In this document: positions 42,491-53,100 of the stretch, piece after piece
How positions within the stretch are numbered: position 1 is the first letter of the stretch
Layout of the letters: the number at the start of each line of letters is the position of its first letter
NCBI GenBank assembly: GCA_016787755.1
Contig: JAEUUA010000013.1
Location: 124,001 to 188,000, forward strand
DNA: 64,000 nucleotides
Reading direction: 5' to 3'
From: Cyclobacteriaceae bacterium
GTDB taxonomy: Bacteria; Bacteroidota; Bacteroidia; Cytophagales; Cyclobacteriaceae
Position numbers and translations under genes: made by a program
The notes under the pieces: model-generated
Seen by the model: the letters and a program-made list of their open reading frames with translations, nothing else
What the model was told of the DNA's origin: nothing
Database searches by the model: none

Positions 42491-43504
42491 ATGAAAGCAT
42501 TCACTACCCTACTGGTATTTAGCCTTGTCGCAACTCATGTATTTGCACAGACCTTATCCATAAAAAATTGCGAGATTGATATTAAATCTTCCTTTCGGGG
42601 ATTGTCTGTTGTTAATGACTCGGTGGTGTGGGTAAGTGGCAGCGCGGGTTGGGTGGGCCGAAGTTTAAATGGTGCCACTACGTGGTCGTTCAAACAAGTT
42701 GCAGGTTTTGAAAAAGTTGACTTCAGGTCATTATATGCATTCGATTCACAAACGGCTATCATTGCCAATGCGGGTTCTCCGGCAAGCATTCTGCTAACCA
42801 CTAATGGAGGCGAAACCTGGAAATCGGTTTATACCAACACCCATAAAGATGCTTTCTTTGACGGGGTTGATTTCTGGGATAAAAAGCAAGGAGTCATATA
42901 TGGCGATCCCATTGATGGTAGAATGCTACTCGTGAAAACAATAGATGGCGGAAAAACCTGGCAAGAATTTCCCGATGCACAACGTCCACTATTAGAAGAA
43001 GGGGAAGCCTCATTCGCGGCAAGCGGCACTGGCATTCGATGTTATGATAAATCGTTGCTAATGATTTCCACCGGTGGAAAAGTCTCAAGACTGTATAGCA
43101 CCACCAATTTTGGTAAGAAATGGACGGTACAATCACCACCCGTTATTCAAGGAGAAAGCAGTACCGGAATATTTTCATTTGCCTTTCGGAATAACTCAGG
43201 AATTTTGGTGGGTGGTGATTACTTGAAAGACTCGTTAAGAGTTCAACATATAGTACTTACTAAGAATGCAGGGAAAGATTGGAATGCACCCACAACCCCC
43301 ACTCGCGGTTACCGCGAATGTGTCGAATATATTTCTGATCAAATAGTAATCTCAACCGGGCCCTCTGGTACGGATGTCTCACACAATGGCGGAATGGACT
43401 GGAGTTTTATTTCCGATGAAAAAGGATTTCATGTAGTACGAAAAGCGAGAACCGGGAAATTAATTGTGATAGCCGGAAATGCGAAAATTGGTAAGATTGA
43501 GTAA
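42491..43504 (+). CDS. Secreted BNR/Ycf48-like beta-propeller protein
   Basis: A 337-residue exported protein (TLLVFSLVATHVFAQ). The repeats RSLNGATTWSFKQV, TNGGETWKSVYTN, IDGGKTWQEF, NFGKKWTVQSP and KNAGKDWNAP are BNR/Ycf48-type propeller blades, each with an Asp-box-like GG.TW turn. In Bacteroidota such proteins are annotated as oxidoreductases or glycosyl hydrolases without catalytic evidence, and no sialidase arginine triad is visible. A short TGCCACGGATTCACAAATT element precedes the start. Function not established. Confidence 0.8.
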   Translation: MKAFTTLLVFSLVATHVFAQTLSIKNCEIDIKSSFRGLSVVNDSVVWVSGSAGWVGRSLNGATTWSFKQVAGFEKVDFRSLYAFDSQTAIIANAGSPASILLTTNGGETWKSVYTNTHKDAFFDGVDFWDKKQGVIYGDPIDGRMLLVKTIDGGKTWQEFPDAQRPLLEEGEASFAASGTGIRCYDKSLLMISTGGKVSRLYSTTNFGKKWTVQSPPVIQGESSTGIFSFAFRNNSGILVGGDYLKDSLRVQHIVLTKNAGKDWNAPTTPTRGYRECVEYISDQIVISTGPSGTDVSHNGGMDWSFISDEKGFHVVRKARTGKLIVIAGNAKIGKIE

Positions 43505-43514
43505 ACTCTTATAT

Positions 43515-44645
43515 TTATTCTGGAATCATTTTTAAAATCATCCCTCCGTCAACTCCAATAAAAAGATATCCATCAGGACTTTGAATAACATTACGAACGC
43601 GCCAATTCATTCCTTTTAAGATGCGTTCTTCATTCACAATTTGTTTATCTCTTATCGTTAACCTGTTCAGGTGCATCAGTACCATGGAGCCAATAAATAG
43701 GTTGCCCTTCCATTTTGGAAATTTATCACCGGTATAAAAAATCATTCCACTAGGGGCAATGGATGGTACGTAATAGTGATAAGGTTGTTCCATTCCTTCT
43801 TTCTGTGTAAGCCCTGCTCCAATCAGGGTGCCATCGTATTCTCGGCCATAGGTAATTACCGGCCATCCATAATTCTTTCCAGGTTTTAGAATATTAATTT
43901 CATCTCCACCTTGTGGGCCATGTTCATGCTCCCAGATTTCATTTGTATAAGGGTTAAGCGTTAGACCTTGTGCATTGCGTGTTCCCAAGCACCAAATTTC
44001 AGGAAGTGCACCTACCACATGAATGAATGGATTATCTTGGGGAATACTTCCATCTTCTTTTATTCTCATGATCTTACCCAGGTGATTAGTCAACACTTGA
44101 GCAGAATCCTGCTTGGATTTATCCACCCCTGTACTTATGTACAGGTAGCCATCCTGATAGAGCAACCGTGAGCCATAAAAACTAGCACGAGGAAAATAGG
44201 GTTGAGCAGTAAACAATCGCTTGCTTCCTGAAAGACTATCCCCAACTAATTTGGCACGTTCAACAGCTAAACTAAATCCTTGTTCATTTTGAAAAGAGTA
44301 GACATAGAATAATTCCTGATTGGTTTTGAATTGAGGATGCGGTAGGATATCCAACAAACCACCATCACCTTGATTGTTTATTTTGGGCACACCCCGGACT
44401 TTTGTTTTGTCTCCACTGGAAAGGTCTATCAGAATCATATCTCCTTTTGGCCTATCCGAAACTATCATTGTATTGTGATCCAAAATTGCCATGGCAAACG
44501 GAATTGTAACGCTGTCTGCCACGAGTTCCAGCCTCACCTTTCCAAGTTCAGTCTCTATGATCCAATGTTTTTTTTCACGCTCTTGGCAGGAGATGCAGAC
44601 TAAACTATAACTGAATAATGTTACGATGAAAAATTTAAGACTCAT
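43515..44645 (-). CDS. PQQ-dependent sugar dehydrogenase-like lipoprotein (GSDH family)
   Basis: A 376-residue exported protein (FSYSLVCISCQEREK; possible lipoprotein Cys 20). It follows the six-bladed glucose/sorbosone dehydrogenase fold: LPHPQFKTNQELFYVYSF, GSRLLYQDGYLYISTGV, LGKIMRIKEDGSIPQDNPF, IWCLGTRNAQGLTLNPYTNEIWEHEHGPQGGDEINIL (catalytic His region HEHGPQGGDE), then NYGWPVITYG. PQQ would be the cofactor in the periplasm; whether this species makes PQQ is not visible here. It ends the downstream side of the amidohydrolase cluster, 11 bases apart. Confidence 0.88.
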   Translation of the reverse strand: MSLKFFIVTLFSYSLVCISCQEREKKHWIIETELGKVRLELVADSVTIPFAMAILDHNTMIVSDRPKGDMILIDLSSGDKTKVRGVPKINNQGDGGLLDILPHPQFKTNQELFYVYSFQNEQGFSLAVERAKLVGDSLSGSKRLFTAQPYFPRASFYGSRLLYQDGYLYISTGVDKSKQDSAQVLTNHLGKIMRIKEDGSIPQDNPFIHVVGALPEIWCLGTRNAQGLTLNPYTNEIWEHEHGPQGGDEINILKPGKNYGWPVITYGREYDGTLIGAGLTQKEGMEQPYHYYVPSIAPSGMIFYTGDKFPKWKGNLFIGSMVLMHLNRLTIRDKQIVNEERILKGMNWRVRNVIQSPDGYLFIGVDGGMILKMIPE

Positions 44646-44656
44646 GTGAAATATTG

Positions 44657-45889
44657 TTAGTGTTTAACTTGCAACGACATGGCTGCCAACCCATTTAGAT
44701 CCCAAACTATTTTACCCTCCCGCAAAGTTAATTCGGATTCGAACTTCTGAGTTCCTTCTATTTTATTTCCTCCGGCATCTACAAAACCAAACTTCCCTTG
44801 CAGTACACTAAGTATTGCAATATCGGCAACACTACCTACTCTGAGCGATCCAAGATCCGGGCGCTTTATTGATTGAGCAGCGTTCCAACTGGCACGGGTT
44901 ATGATTTCTGGAATCTCCATACCTATATTCAAATACTTTGACATAATGTTCAGCATACTCTTCATTCCTGAATTCATACTAAACCGATGTAAGTCTGAAC
45001 CAAATGTGTTGGGGGCCAACCCTTGTTGAAATGCTGGGATGGCTTCGCTGAACCAAAATCCATATCCTCCATGACCGACATCAAATAGAACTCCTTTTTT
45101 CTGAGCCTGTAACACATATGATCTCACTTGCCCACGCTCATCAATAACCGACATGCGTTCATCAATTTTTTCATAGGCGTGTGTAATAATATCACCAGGT
45201 CGCATGTTGGCTAATTGATCTTCCAGCGAATACTTGGGTAGGTGACACTCAACCAGCATGGGAACTTTCGCTATCGTTCCCGCCTCCAAGGCTCGTTTGA
45301 AAGGAGTCCAATCTGATCCTTCAAAGTGTCCGACTTTAACGCCAATAATTACTTCAGGATTATTTTTAATGGTCAGCGCAGTCTCCCGGGCATTCATATC
45401 GCTGACATCTTGTTGACCTGGATCTCCACTCATTCCAACACCCGAAATATTTAAAAACGCCAGGATTCTTGTTTGTGATTTATCAATTACATTCGTCTTG
45501 AAAGTTTGGAAATTTCTCCACCCAGATGTTCCGGCATCGACAACAGTTGTTACTCCAGCCTTAAAACTAAAATCATCTGCCGAAACACTGTAAATCCCAT
45601 CGGCAAAAACGCCTGGCGTTGCACCAACGAAGACGTGGGTATGAATATCAATAAATCCTGGAGCAACGATAAGCCCACGTGCATCAATTACTTTCTTGGA
45701 TTCAGTGACGGCTATCCCCCTACCAACTTTCACAATTTTCCCCTGGGCAATTGCGACATCCAATATTGAATCAATTTTGCTTGCCGGATCTATGACTCGT
45801 CCATGTTTAATAAGCAAGTCATACGGATGTAATTGACTATATCCCGTTGTGCAAACAAAAATAATGAGAGTGGTAAATAACCAATGCAT
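44657..45889 (-). CDS. Exported amidohydrolase/deacetylase-family metallohydrolase (second of tandem pair)
   Basis: A 410-residue protein from ATG 45889 (MHWLFTTLIIFVCTTGYSQ), which gives a signal peptide; this start is two bases after the upstream gene's stop, while the longer frame would overlap it. The amidohydrolase core is intact: HTHVF (metal HxH), GVKVGHFEGSDWT with the Lys ligand, EC H in MLVECHLPK, and the late Asp/His (SDLHRF). It resembles the EF0837/Atu3266 group, in which acyl-hydroxy-acid or N-acyl deacetylation has been reported. The export is unusual for the group. It is a recent duplicate of the next gene. Confidence 0.85.
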   Translation of the reverse strand: MHWLFTTLIIFVCTTGYSQLHPYDLLIKHGRVIDPASKIDSILDVAIAQGKIVKVGRGIAVTESKKVIDARGLIVAPGFIDIHTHVFVGATPGVFADGIYSVSADDFSFKAGVTTVVDAGTSGWRNFQTFKTNVIDKSQTRILAFLNISGVGMSGDPGQQDVSDMNARETALTIKNNPEVIIGVKVGHFEGSDWTPFKRALEAGTIAKVPMLVECHLPKYSLEDQLANMRPGDIITHAYEKIDERMSVIDERGQVRSYVLQAQKKGVLFDVGHGGYGFWFSEAIPAFQQGLAPNTFGSDLHRFSMNSGMKSMLNIMSKYLNIGMEIPEIITRASWNAAQSIKRPDLGSLRVGSVADIAILSVLQGKFGFVDAGGNKIEGTQKFESELTLREGKIVWDLNGLAAMSLQVKH

Positions 45890-45891
45890 GG

Positions 45892-47166
45892 TTATTTCTT
45901 CTGAAGTTCCGTTTCCCACAGAGGAGCACTGATGGCATTTAAATCCCAAACAACTTTCCCTTCTTTAATAGTGAGTTCGGCTTCAAGCTTTTGGGTTCCC
46001 TTCAACTTTGTCTTTCTTATGTCTAAAAATCCAAAATCACCATTTCGAATTGTAAATACAGCCACATCCGCATTGCTGCCCACACTTAAATGACCAAGAT
46101 CAGGCCGCTTGATTACGTTAGCCGGGTTCCAGGAAGTTCTTAGAATAACCTCTGGAAGCGACATTCCCATGCATAGGAATTTCGACATGACGTTCGCCAA
46201 ATCCTTCATTCCACCATTCATGCTATCAGTATGAAGATCGGTACTTATAACATTGGGTTGAAAGCCTTGCTGCATCGCGGGCACAGCTTGACGCCAGGAA
46301 AACGCACCACCTCCATGTCCTACATCAAAAATAATCCCACGCTTTTGGGCCTCAAAAATAAAGGGCTTCACTTTTCCATTTTCGTCTACCACCGTTTCCC
46401 GGACATTGGGGCCGTAAGAGAAGGTATGTGTGAAGATATCGCCTGGTCGCAAGTGTTTAAAAAATAAATCTTCAATAGAAAGGGGTGGACTATGTTCGCC
46501 AAAGTCTACCATCACCGGAACATTAGCGAGATTACCCGCTTCAACAGCTCGGTCCACTTGAGTAAAATCACCCCAATAATGTGCAGCCTTGATGCCTACG
46601 ATAGTCTCGGGAAATAATTTTTTTATCATGTGGGCCGTTTGAACAGGATTCATATCGCTTACATCCTGTTCTTCAAATCGACTTGACATACCCGTACCCA
46701 CAATATTAAGAAGTACGAGTATCCGGGTCTGACTCCGATCGATGGTTTGCTTTTTAAAGTCGGTAAAGTTTCTCCACCCCGAGCTTCCGGCATCAACAAC
46801 CGTTGTTACACCAGCTCTGAAGGTGAAGCCATCGGGAGGTAAACTGGTAAATCCATTGGCGATATACGCATCGGGCACATTTCCCTGAAAGGCATGCACA
46901 TGCATATCAATCAGGCCAGGAGTTACATAAAGGCCCGTGACATCGATCACGGATTTTGCTTTTGTTGTGGCAATGTTTGCGGCTACCTGAGAAATCTTAC
47001 CATTAATGATGGCCACATCTAACTTTGAATTGATTTTATTTTTTGGATCAATTACGTGACCCCCTTTGAGCAGTAGATCTATTTCTTGCGCATCAGAAAC
47101 TAAAGCAATCACCTCAATACTAAGTATACAAAGCAGTATACCAATTTTTCTTGCTGATATTTTCAT
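45892..47166 (-). CDS. Exported amidohydrolase/deacetylase-family metallohydrolase (first of tandem pair)
   Basis: A 424-residue paralogue of the downstream gene, with a signal peptide (ILLCILSIEVIALVSDAQ). Metal ligands are HMHVHAFQ (HxH), KAAHYWGDF (Lys), a His in the DFGEH stretch and the late STDLHTDSM. The two share the framework VIDPK.KI.SKLDVAI..GKI, TVVDAGSSGWRNF and PDLGHL.VGS.ADVAV. The SelA-like gene and an unknown outer-membrane-like gene lie upstream on the same strand, so the whole set is probably co-transcribed. Confidence 0.85.
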   Translation of the reverse strand: MKISARKIGILLCILSIEVIALVSDAQEIDLLLKGGHVIDPKNKINSKLDVAIINGKISQVAANIATTKAKSVIDVTGLYVTPGLIDMHVHAFQGNVPDAYIANGFTSLPPDGFTFRAGVTTVVDAGSSGWRNFTDFKKQTIDRSQTRILVLLNIVGTGMSSRFEEQDVSDMNPVQTAHMIKKLFPETIVGIKAAHYWGDFTQVDRAVEAGNLANVPVMVDFGEHSPPLSIEDLFFKHLRPGDIFTHTFSYGPNVRETVVDENGKVKPFIFEAQKRGIIFDVGHGGGAFSWRQAVPAMQQGFQPNVISTDLHTDSMNGGMKDLANVMSKFLCMGMSLPEVILRTSWNPANVIKRPDLGHLSVGSNADVAVFTIRNGDFGFLDIRKTKLKGTQKLEAELTIKEGKVVWDLNAISAPLWETELQKK

Positions 47167-47206
47167 CCAAACTTCATTTTATGTTACATAATACAATTAG
47201 GCTACA

Positions 47207-48406
47207 TTAAAATATTTTTATGCCAAGAATTAGCGAGATCCTTGTATAACTGGCTCCCCAGTATATGTATTCGTTAAGCATGTCCCTGTTTTTGTAATAG
47301 CGGAGTTCACATCCAATTCTTTTAAAATTATATCCAATACCAACACTAATGTTTGCAGAAGGAGATACACCAAATGGTTCATTAACTATTCTCATATCAA
47401 TGAATGAATTTATTGGAAAACTTTTTCCCATTAAGGCGTTAATAAAGAGTCGAGAATCCTTGTTGAAAAACATGTAATACCTTAATCCGACTGGTATCTC
47501 AAAAGAATTATACCTGACTTTATAGGTTTCTGTAGTACCAATGAAAGTTGAATTATAGGATTGATAGTTTGGCTCAATTATCAAACTCCATTTATCATTA
47601 TTAAATGGCAATACAAACTCAGCCTCCAGTCCAATTCTGATGTCTCCTATACTTTGGAAGGTTCCACTTTTTGCATGATTGCGAGTGTAATCATCTTTGA
47701 TTGCCATTGTACCGGAATTAATTCCTGGCGTGATTTTTAAATTAAAAAAATCGCGTTCTCGTAGAATGGTATAATCTACGAATTCAATCCCTGAACATTT
47801 ATTAAAATCTATAAAATATTTCTTTAAGTCACCTTTATTATAGTCGATATGATTAAAATCTTCAATAATACCATTGCCACATTTCACATTCATGAAAAGC
47901 TGTTGGCGAAATGCTTGGTTCGTCTTGGAAGTGTTGTTATCGGTATGATATTTCTTATAGACTAACTGTTGTATGGTATCACCGATCTGATAAAAAAACC
48001 TAATCAAATTTCCATCTGAATAATAAAGAAGTGACGCCTTTCCATCAATAAGTACCTTTAGAAAAAGACGTTCGTTATTCCATACAGGATTTCGATCATA
48101 AGTCAGTTGTGAAGTTACGTCACTACTGCGATCTATTTTAAGATCAGCGCCAACATATCGTGACATCGCACCCACTCCAAATTCTTTAATCTCAGCTACC
48201 TTTGCTGTCTTTATTACATCGTCTGAAAAAAGTTTGTAGTTGAATTCTGTAGGATTATTTTTCCAATCAGAATTTTTTATAAAACACTCAACTCGCTGAT
48301 TATTTGAATCAATAAAGTAGCCCTGCTCAAATTCAATTTGGGCGAATGATATTTTGTTTATATGAATTAAAAAGATACAAATTATAAGGATCCTATTTTT
48401 AGACAT
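47207..48406 (-). CDS. Hypothetical outer-membrane-like protein (399 aa)
   Basis: A 399-residue protein with a signal peptide (ILIICIFLIHINKISFAQIE). The first half is beta-rich with charged loops, and the last ~180 residues alternate like a small outer-membrane beta barrel (FEIPVGLRYYMFFNKDSRLF, SANISVGIGYNFKRIGCELRYY) ending in an aromatic-hydrophobic strand. This resembles conserved hypothetical barrel proteins of Bacteroidota. It lies between the exported PLP enzyme and the amidohydrolases with gaps of 40 and 51 bases, so it may belong to the operon. Function unknown. Confidence 0.7.
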   Translation of the reverse strand: MSKNRILIICIFLIHINKISFAQIEFEQGYFIDSNNQRVECFIKNSDWKNNPTEFNYKLFSDDVIKTAKVAEIKEFGVGAMSRYVGADLKIDRSSDVTSQLTYDRNPVWNNERLFLKVLIDGKASLLYYSDGNLIRFFYQIGDTIQQLVYKKYHTDNNTSKTNQAFRQQLFMNVKCGNGIIEDFNHIDYNKGDLKKYFIDFNKCSGIEFVDYTILRERDFFNLKITPGINSGTMAIKDDYTRNHAKSGTFQSIGDIRIGLEAEFVLPFNNDKWSLIIEPNYQSYNSTFIGTTETYKVRYNSFEIPVGLRYYMFFNKDSRLFINALMGKSFPINSFIDMRIVNEPFGVSPSANISVGIGYNFKRIGCELRYYKNRDMLNEYIYWGASYTRISLILGIKIF

Positions 48407-48457
48407 ATTTTTATTGACTTGGAGGAATCGAATTGACTAATTATATGTGTAAAAATC

Positions 48458-50071
48458 TTATGTTGCTAAAGGCGGTCCGGATGGAACAACAATTTTTTCG
48501 CGCCTACCTTTGAATTTATATTTCTTTGCAGAAAATTTTGCGGTTCTATACTCGCCCATATAAATCTGCCCTGCAAATCCTCCGTCTTTCAAGATTGCTG
48601 AAAATATAAATGGAACATAATCCCCATCGGCTCGTTCTATGCTTCGAAGTATGATCTGATCTGCTTCCAGGGTACCTACCAAATCACGTACGGTAAAGTC
48701 ACCCTGGTGTGACCCCTGGATCCAGTTGCCATCTTGCTCCAAATCGAGTACATGGTTGCTAACGCTATTAAAAAATTCAATCGTTACTTCCCATCTACCT
48801 GTAATGTTGCCCGAAGGATTTGCCATGGCAGTCCTGGTATTATATTTTTTGGATAGAATCTCAAAAAGTCGATCGCCAACCACTGTATCGTCTCCGGGTT
48901 GCATTTGACCCGTGGTGATCTGAATAGAGGTCATCTTTTCATTCGTCTCGCTACCCAACGCGATGCGTGGTTTTGTTCGACCACATATTTCAGCAACCTC
49001 TTCACCGGTTAGATTGAACTTGGTTGGGTCCCACATTATGTTCAGTACGGGTGATTTGTTGGAAAGCTCAGTGGGTTCAAATATAGAAGCGGTAACTCCT
49101 TTAATAGCGGTCACTTTTTTTGAAATGGCCGAAAGCCACGTAAGCCAGGTTTTCCATTCCGCCTCATGATCTCGCTTTTTCCAGGTTTCAACGGCCGCCA
49201 ACATACCCATCATTTCTTCACGCCCCACTTTATTATCTCTACCAGGACCATGATGCGGAGAGCTGGCTTGCCATGCCGACATGAGAATATCTTTCTGGCC
49301 AAGCAAAAGGCCGGCACACTGCGGTCCACAAATAGCTTTACCACCACTATAAGCGACCACAGATGCCCCTTGTTTAAGGTGAACATTTGGAATGGTAAGT
49401 ACCTCTGCAGCCGCGTCAACAATCACAGGAATATGTTTAGGCTTTGCAATTTTAACAATTGCCTCAGTAGACATGGGTTGCCCTGGCTGAGTTGCACCAT
49501 ACGCCATCACGTAGATCATCGCAGTACGCGAGTTCAATGCTTTTTCCAATTCTTCAATTGTATCTACGGTTATCACAGTTACTCCGATATTTCTAATTGC
49601 ATGATCGTAGGCGTTGCGAGAATGCCGTGGAATCACAACTTCTGTTTTATCAAATCCTGCCAGGTTAGGAATACGAATTAGTTTCTCTGGGTTTCCGCCT
49701 GTTACACAAGCTGCCGTTAAATGCTTCAATCCAGCCGCACATCCTGCAGAGACCATTCCCCACTCAGCCCCTGTTAACTCAGCTAACTTCTGACCGATGC
49801 CATCAGCCAGTTCATCATACTGAATAAAATTTTGTGAAGCTGCTTCCATGGCCGCTCTTACTTCGGGTCTCTCGATTGATCCGCCAATAATGGTAAAGGT
49901 TCCCCTGCAATTGATGATGGGTTCAACACCAAGGGCACGAAAAATATTTCCTGGTTCATCCTTTAGGTCAAAGGAGGTCTCCTTAGAGTTGGCAAATCCA
50001 GCATGGAAAGGAAATAGGGTGCCCGCTAAGGGTAGCAGCGCTAGATTTTTAAGGTGGTCTCTCCGTTTCAT
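48458..50071 (-). CDS. Exported SelA-like PLP-dependent enzyme
   Basis: A 537-residue protein read from ATG 50071 (MKRRDHLKNLALLPLAGTLF); the TTG above it is less likely. The first residues form a twin-arginine-like signal (KRRDHLKNLALLPLAG). The body is a class V/SelA-type PLP fold: PIINCRGTFTIIGGS, AEWGMVSAGCAAGLKHLTAA, VIVDAAAEVLTIPN, and the Schiff-base Lys in AYSGGKAICGPQCAG. The C-terminal ~120 residues are an added beta domain (GRWEVTIEFFNSVSNHVLDL). Related SelA-like enzymes (DgaE) act with EF0837-like deacetylases in D-glucosaminate breakdown. Here both partners carry export signals, so a periplasmic amino-sugar or amino-acid pathway is a reasonable inference, not proof. Confidence 0.85.
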   Translation of the reverse strand: MKRRDHLKNLALLPLAGTLFPFHAGFANSKETSFDLKDEPGNIFRALGVEPIINCRGTFTIIGGSIERPEVRAAMEAASQNFIQYDELADGIGQKLAELTGAEWGMVSAGCAAGLKHLTAACVTGGNPEKLIRIPNLAGFDKTEVVIPRHSRNAYDHAIRNIGVTVITVDTIEELEKALNSRTAMIYVMAYGATQPGQPMSTEAIVKIAKPKHIPVIVDAAAEVLTIPNVHLKQGASVVAYSGGKAICGPQCAGLLLGQKDILMSAWQASSPHHGPGRDNKVGREEMMGMLAAVETWKKRDHEAEWKTWLTWLSAISKKVTAIKGVTASIFEPTELSNKSPVLNIMWDPTKFNLTGEEVAEICGRTKPRIALGSETNEKMTSIQITTGQMQPGDDTVVGDRLFEILSKKYNTRTAMANPSGNITGRWEVTIEFFNSVSNHVLDLEQDGNWIQGSHQGDFTVRDLVGTLEADQIILRSIERADGDYVPFIFSAILKDGGFAGQIYMGEYRTAKFSAKKYKFKGRREKIVVPSGPPLAT

Positions 50072-50173
50072 AATCAAATAGGTTGATATTTACCCATAAG
50101 TTAACCCTGAGCTGGATGAATACAAAACCATTGATGGAAATGTTAAGACCAGAAATAAAGGCAAAATAGTACC

Positions 50174-53100
50174 TTATAATCCTACTTTTTTTAGCACTAG
50201 AGTTTGAATGGGTCTATCTATCGCACCTACCCATAAGGTTGTCTTATCAGACGTGTTCATAACCTGGATATCCCGAACGTCTCCCGGTAGATTAATGCCT
50301 GTTTTATTGTTGGGCAAAAACTCAAAGAGATTGTTTCCTTTATTGAGAAACACCATTCCTCGGTTGGCACTGTTTCGCCCTAACCTAACTCGTACCAAGG
50401 ATTCATTGCCCCCCATTATCAAATCCTTAAGTCCATCTCTATTAACATCGATAGAAACTATTGAGTAAACTGGTGACCATTGGGATTGAATAGGCAACTC
50501 TTTTTTCTCAAAACGTTGACCTTTATTTTCAAAGTAGCATGTCCTGATTTCGTTTGCCTTAAGCACAAGCGTATCTTTTAATTCTTGCGCAGTAAAAATA
50601 TCTGCAAGCGTAGCATTCGCGTAGGAACGATAATCGGGAAAGCGCGATTTAAGAAAGCTCACTTGCCCAAGCGCTTCATCGCGGCTGGCATACGGATATG
50701 ATTTACCATTAATAAAATAACAGAAGAACGGATCAACCTGATTATCATCGTTGAAATCCTTAACAACAAGCATAGCGGGGTAGTTTTCTGTTATTCCGAA
50801 TTGATTATTTGTTCCGGCATTTCCCGCAACGATGTCTAAGTCACCATCATTATCAAAATCGTTTACTTCCAGTGTATTCCACCATCCATTATTTTTGAAT
50901 GGGAACCATTTATTTGTTTCATTCATAAGTTTTCCATTCCTATTCATCCATATCTGTACAGGCATCCACTCCCCGGCAATCAACAAATCCATAAACCCAT
51001 CCTTATCTAAATCCAAAGCGTGAGCATCACACACCATACCGGCTCGACTTAACCCAGGCGCTAATTCCTTCGTTTGATCGATAAAAGTTCCTTTGCCATC
51101 ATTAATCAGTAAGTAACTCTGGGGGCTGGTTGGATATTGACCCGGAACGATTCTACCCCCAACAAATAAATCCAAATCGGCATCCCCATCAATATCCAAC
51201 GATGTAACGACAGAACCAGCTTGTGTTTCGTGGGGCAGTGACGAAATGTCTCGCTTGAAATTTCCATGACCATCATTTCGGTAAAGTCTGTCCTGCAACA
51301 ATGGATCATTTGTTTCAAACAGATACCCTCCGCTTACTACATATAAATCCAAATCTCCGTCTCCATCTGCATCAAAAAATAGTGCAAACTCATCTTGAAA
51401 ATCTTTATCTATCCCGAATAGTGTTTTTGATTCTTTAAATGTTCCATTCTTGTTTTGCAGGAAAAGTGACGCACTTTGCCCTTTGGGTCCACAGATAAAA
51501 ACATCGTCCAACTTATCACCATTCACGTCACCGACTGCCATTTTTGGCCCTGTATATGAGTACATACGTGGCAGTAACAATTGCCTTTTGAAATCATTCA
51601 CCGCAGCGGGCGTGTGAACCCAGTTAATAAGAGTTACATCCTTGAAATAGGGAACTACCGGTTCAGAACCATTTCTGGGATATGCCTTTGATTGATTGTA
51701 TGACGGACTTACCTCGCCCTCTTTAACATCTTTTAAAACTATTTCCTTTTGGTCAGGCCATATGATTTTAACAGAGTCAAATTGCGTTGCGTTGCCAAGG
51801 CCGAATGTAAGGGGCCCTATCATCGATGATTCATAGCCATGCACTACTGAAAATTCAAGGTATTGTGTTGTCTCCTTGGAATAGGCTATTACCTTCGTTC
51901 CGACTACGTTACTACCTGGGTTATTTTTTAGCAAATCTACTTTTACAAAATGAGCCTTACCTGCGTCTGCAATTGTGTTCTTATAAATTAAAGCTGTTGC
52001 ATTCATAGCATTAACCACCAAATCCAAATCTCCATCATTATCTAAATCTGCATAGGCTGCGCCATTAGATTTATTTTTAGTTGTAATTCCCCATTCTACC
52101 GTTTTGTTAGTGAACGTGAGATTTCTATTATTCATAAATAAGAAATTGCCTTCATTTATTGATGGCATGTTACTTAGAATATTCCCGAGGTCAATCGGGG
52201 CACCGGTTTGCCGGGACTTGAGTTGTTCATCCACAGTATATTTCAGAAACTGCATATTGGTATAATCCTTTTCGTAGCCATTGCTAACATAAAGGTCTTT
52301 CCAACCATCTCCATCAAAATCAGTAAACAAGGCCGCCCAACTCCAATCGGTATTCGAGATGCCTGCCAATTGCCCAATTTCTGAAAACGTACCATCTCCA
52401 TTATTTAACTGAAGCATGTTTCTCATGGTTTGTTGGTGAAAACCAGCATCCATGAGCAATTGATATTTATCATAATTATCGTCCCCTGAGGAAAGTTTAA
52501 TTCGTTCGTTAGATGCCGGCAACATGTCCAACGTATAAATATCCGGATAACCGTCATTATTCATGTCTGCTATATCCGAACCCATTGAGAAAAGAGAAAC
52601 ATGATCCGTTGCTTCTTTGATAGTATTTTTAAACGTACCATCTCCATTATTCATGTAGAGGTAATCCTCCTCATTAAAGTCGTTGGATATATACAGATCG
52701 ATAAAACCATCACCATTCAGATCGCTAACCGCAAGCCCGAGTCCAAAACTCAATACATTACTGATCATCCCCGCTTTTTCAGTAACCTCGATAAACTTTC
52801 CTCCCACATTGTTATACAGTTTGCTTCCGAACTTATCACCCTTTTGTTTTTTGAAACTGGTTAGTAATTTGCTGAAGCCTGCATAGCGTTGCACAGAGTG
52901 ATTAAGGACAAATAAATCAAGATCACTGTCATTGTCATAATCAAAAAATACGGAATGGGTAGAATAGGAGTTATCATTCACGCCAAACTCCGCTCCTCTT
53001 TCTGTAAAGGTTAAGTCTTTATTATTGATGTAAAGAAGATTTTCGCGGAGCGTGGAATCATTCATTGCCGACCGACACACATAAATATCCACCCATCCAT

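Noticed and set aside
49166..49681. A 171-codon open frame on the + strand
   Set aside because: It lies wholly inside the SelA-like gene on the other strand and has an unnatural composition. It is a shadow.
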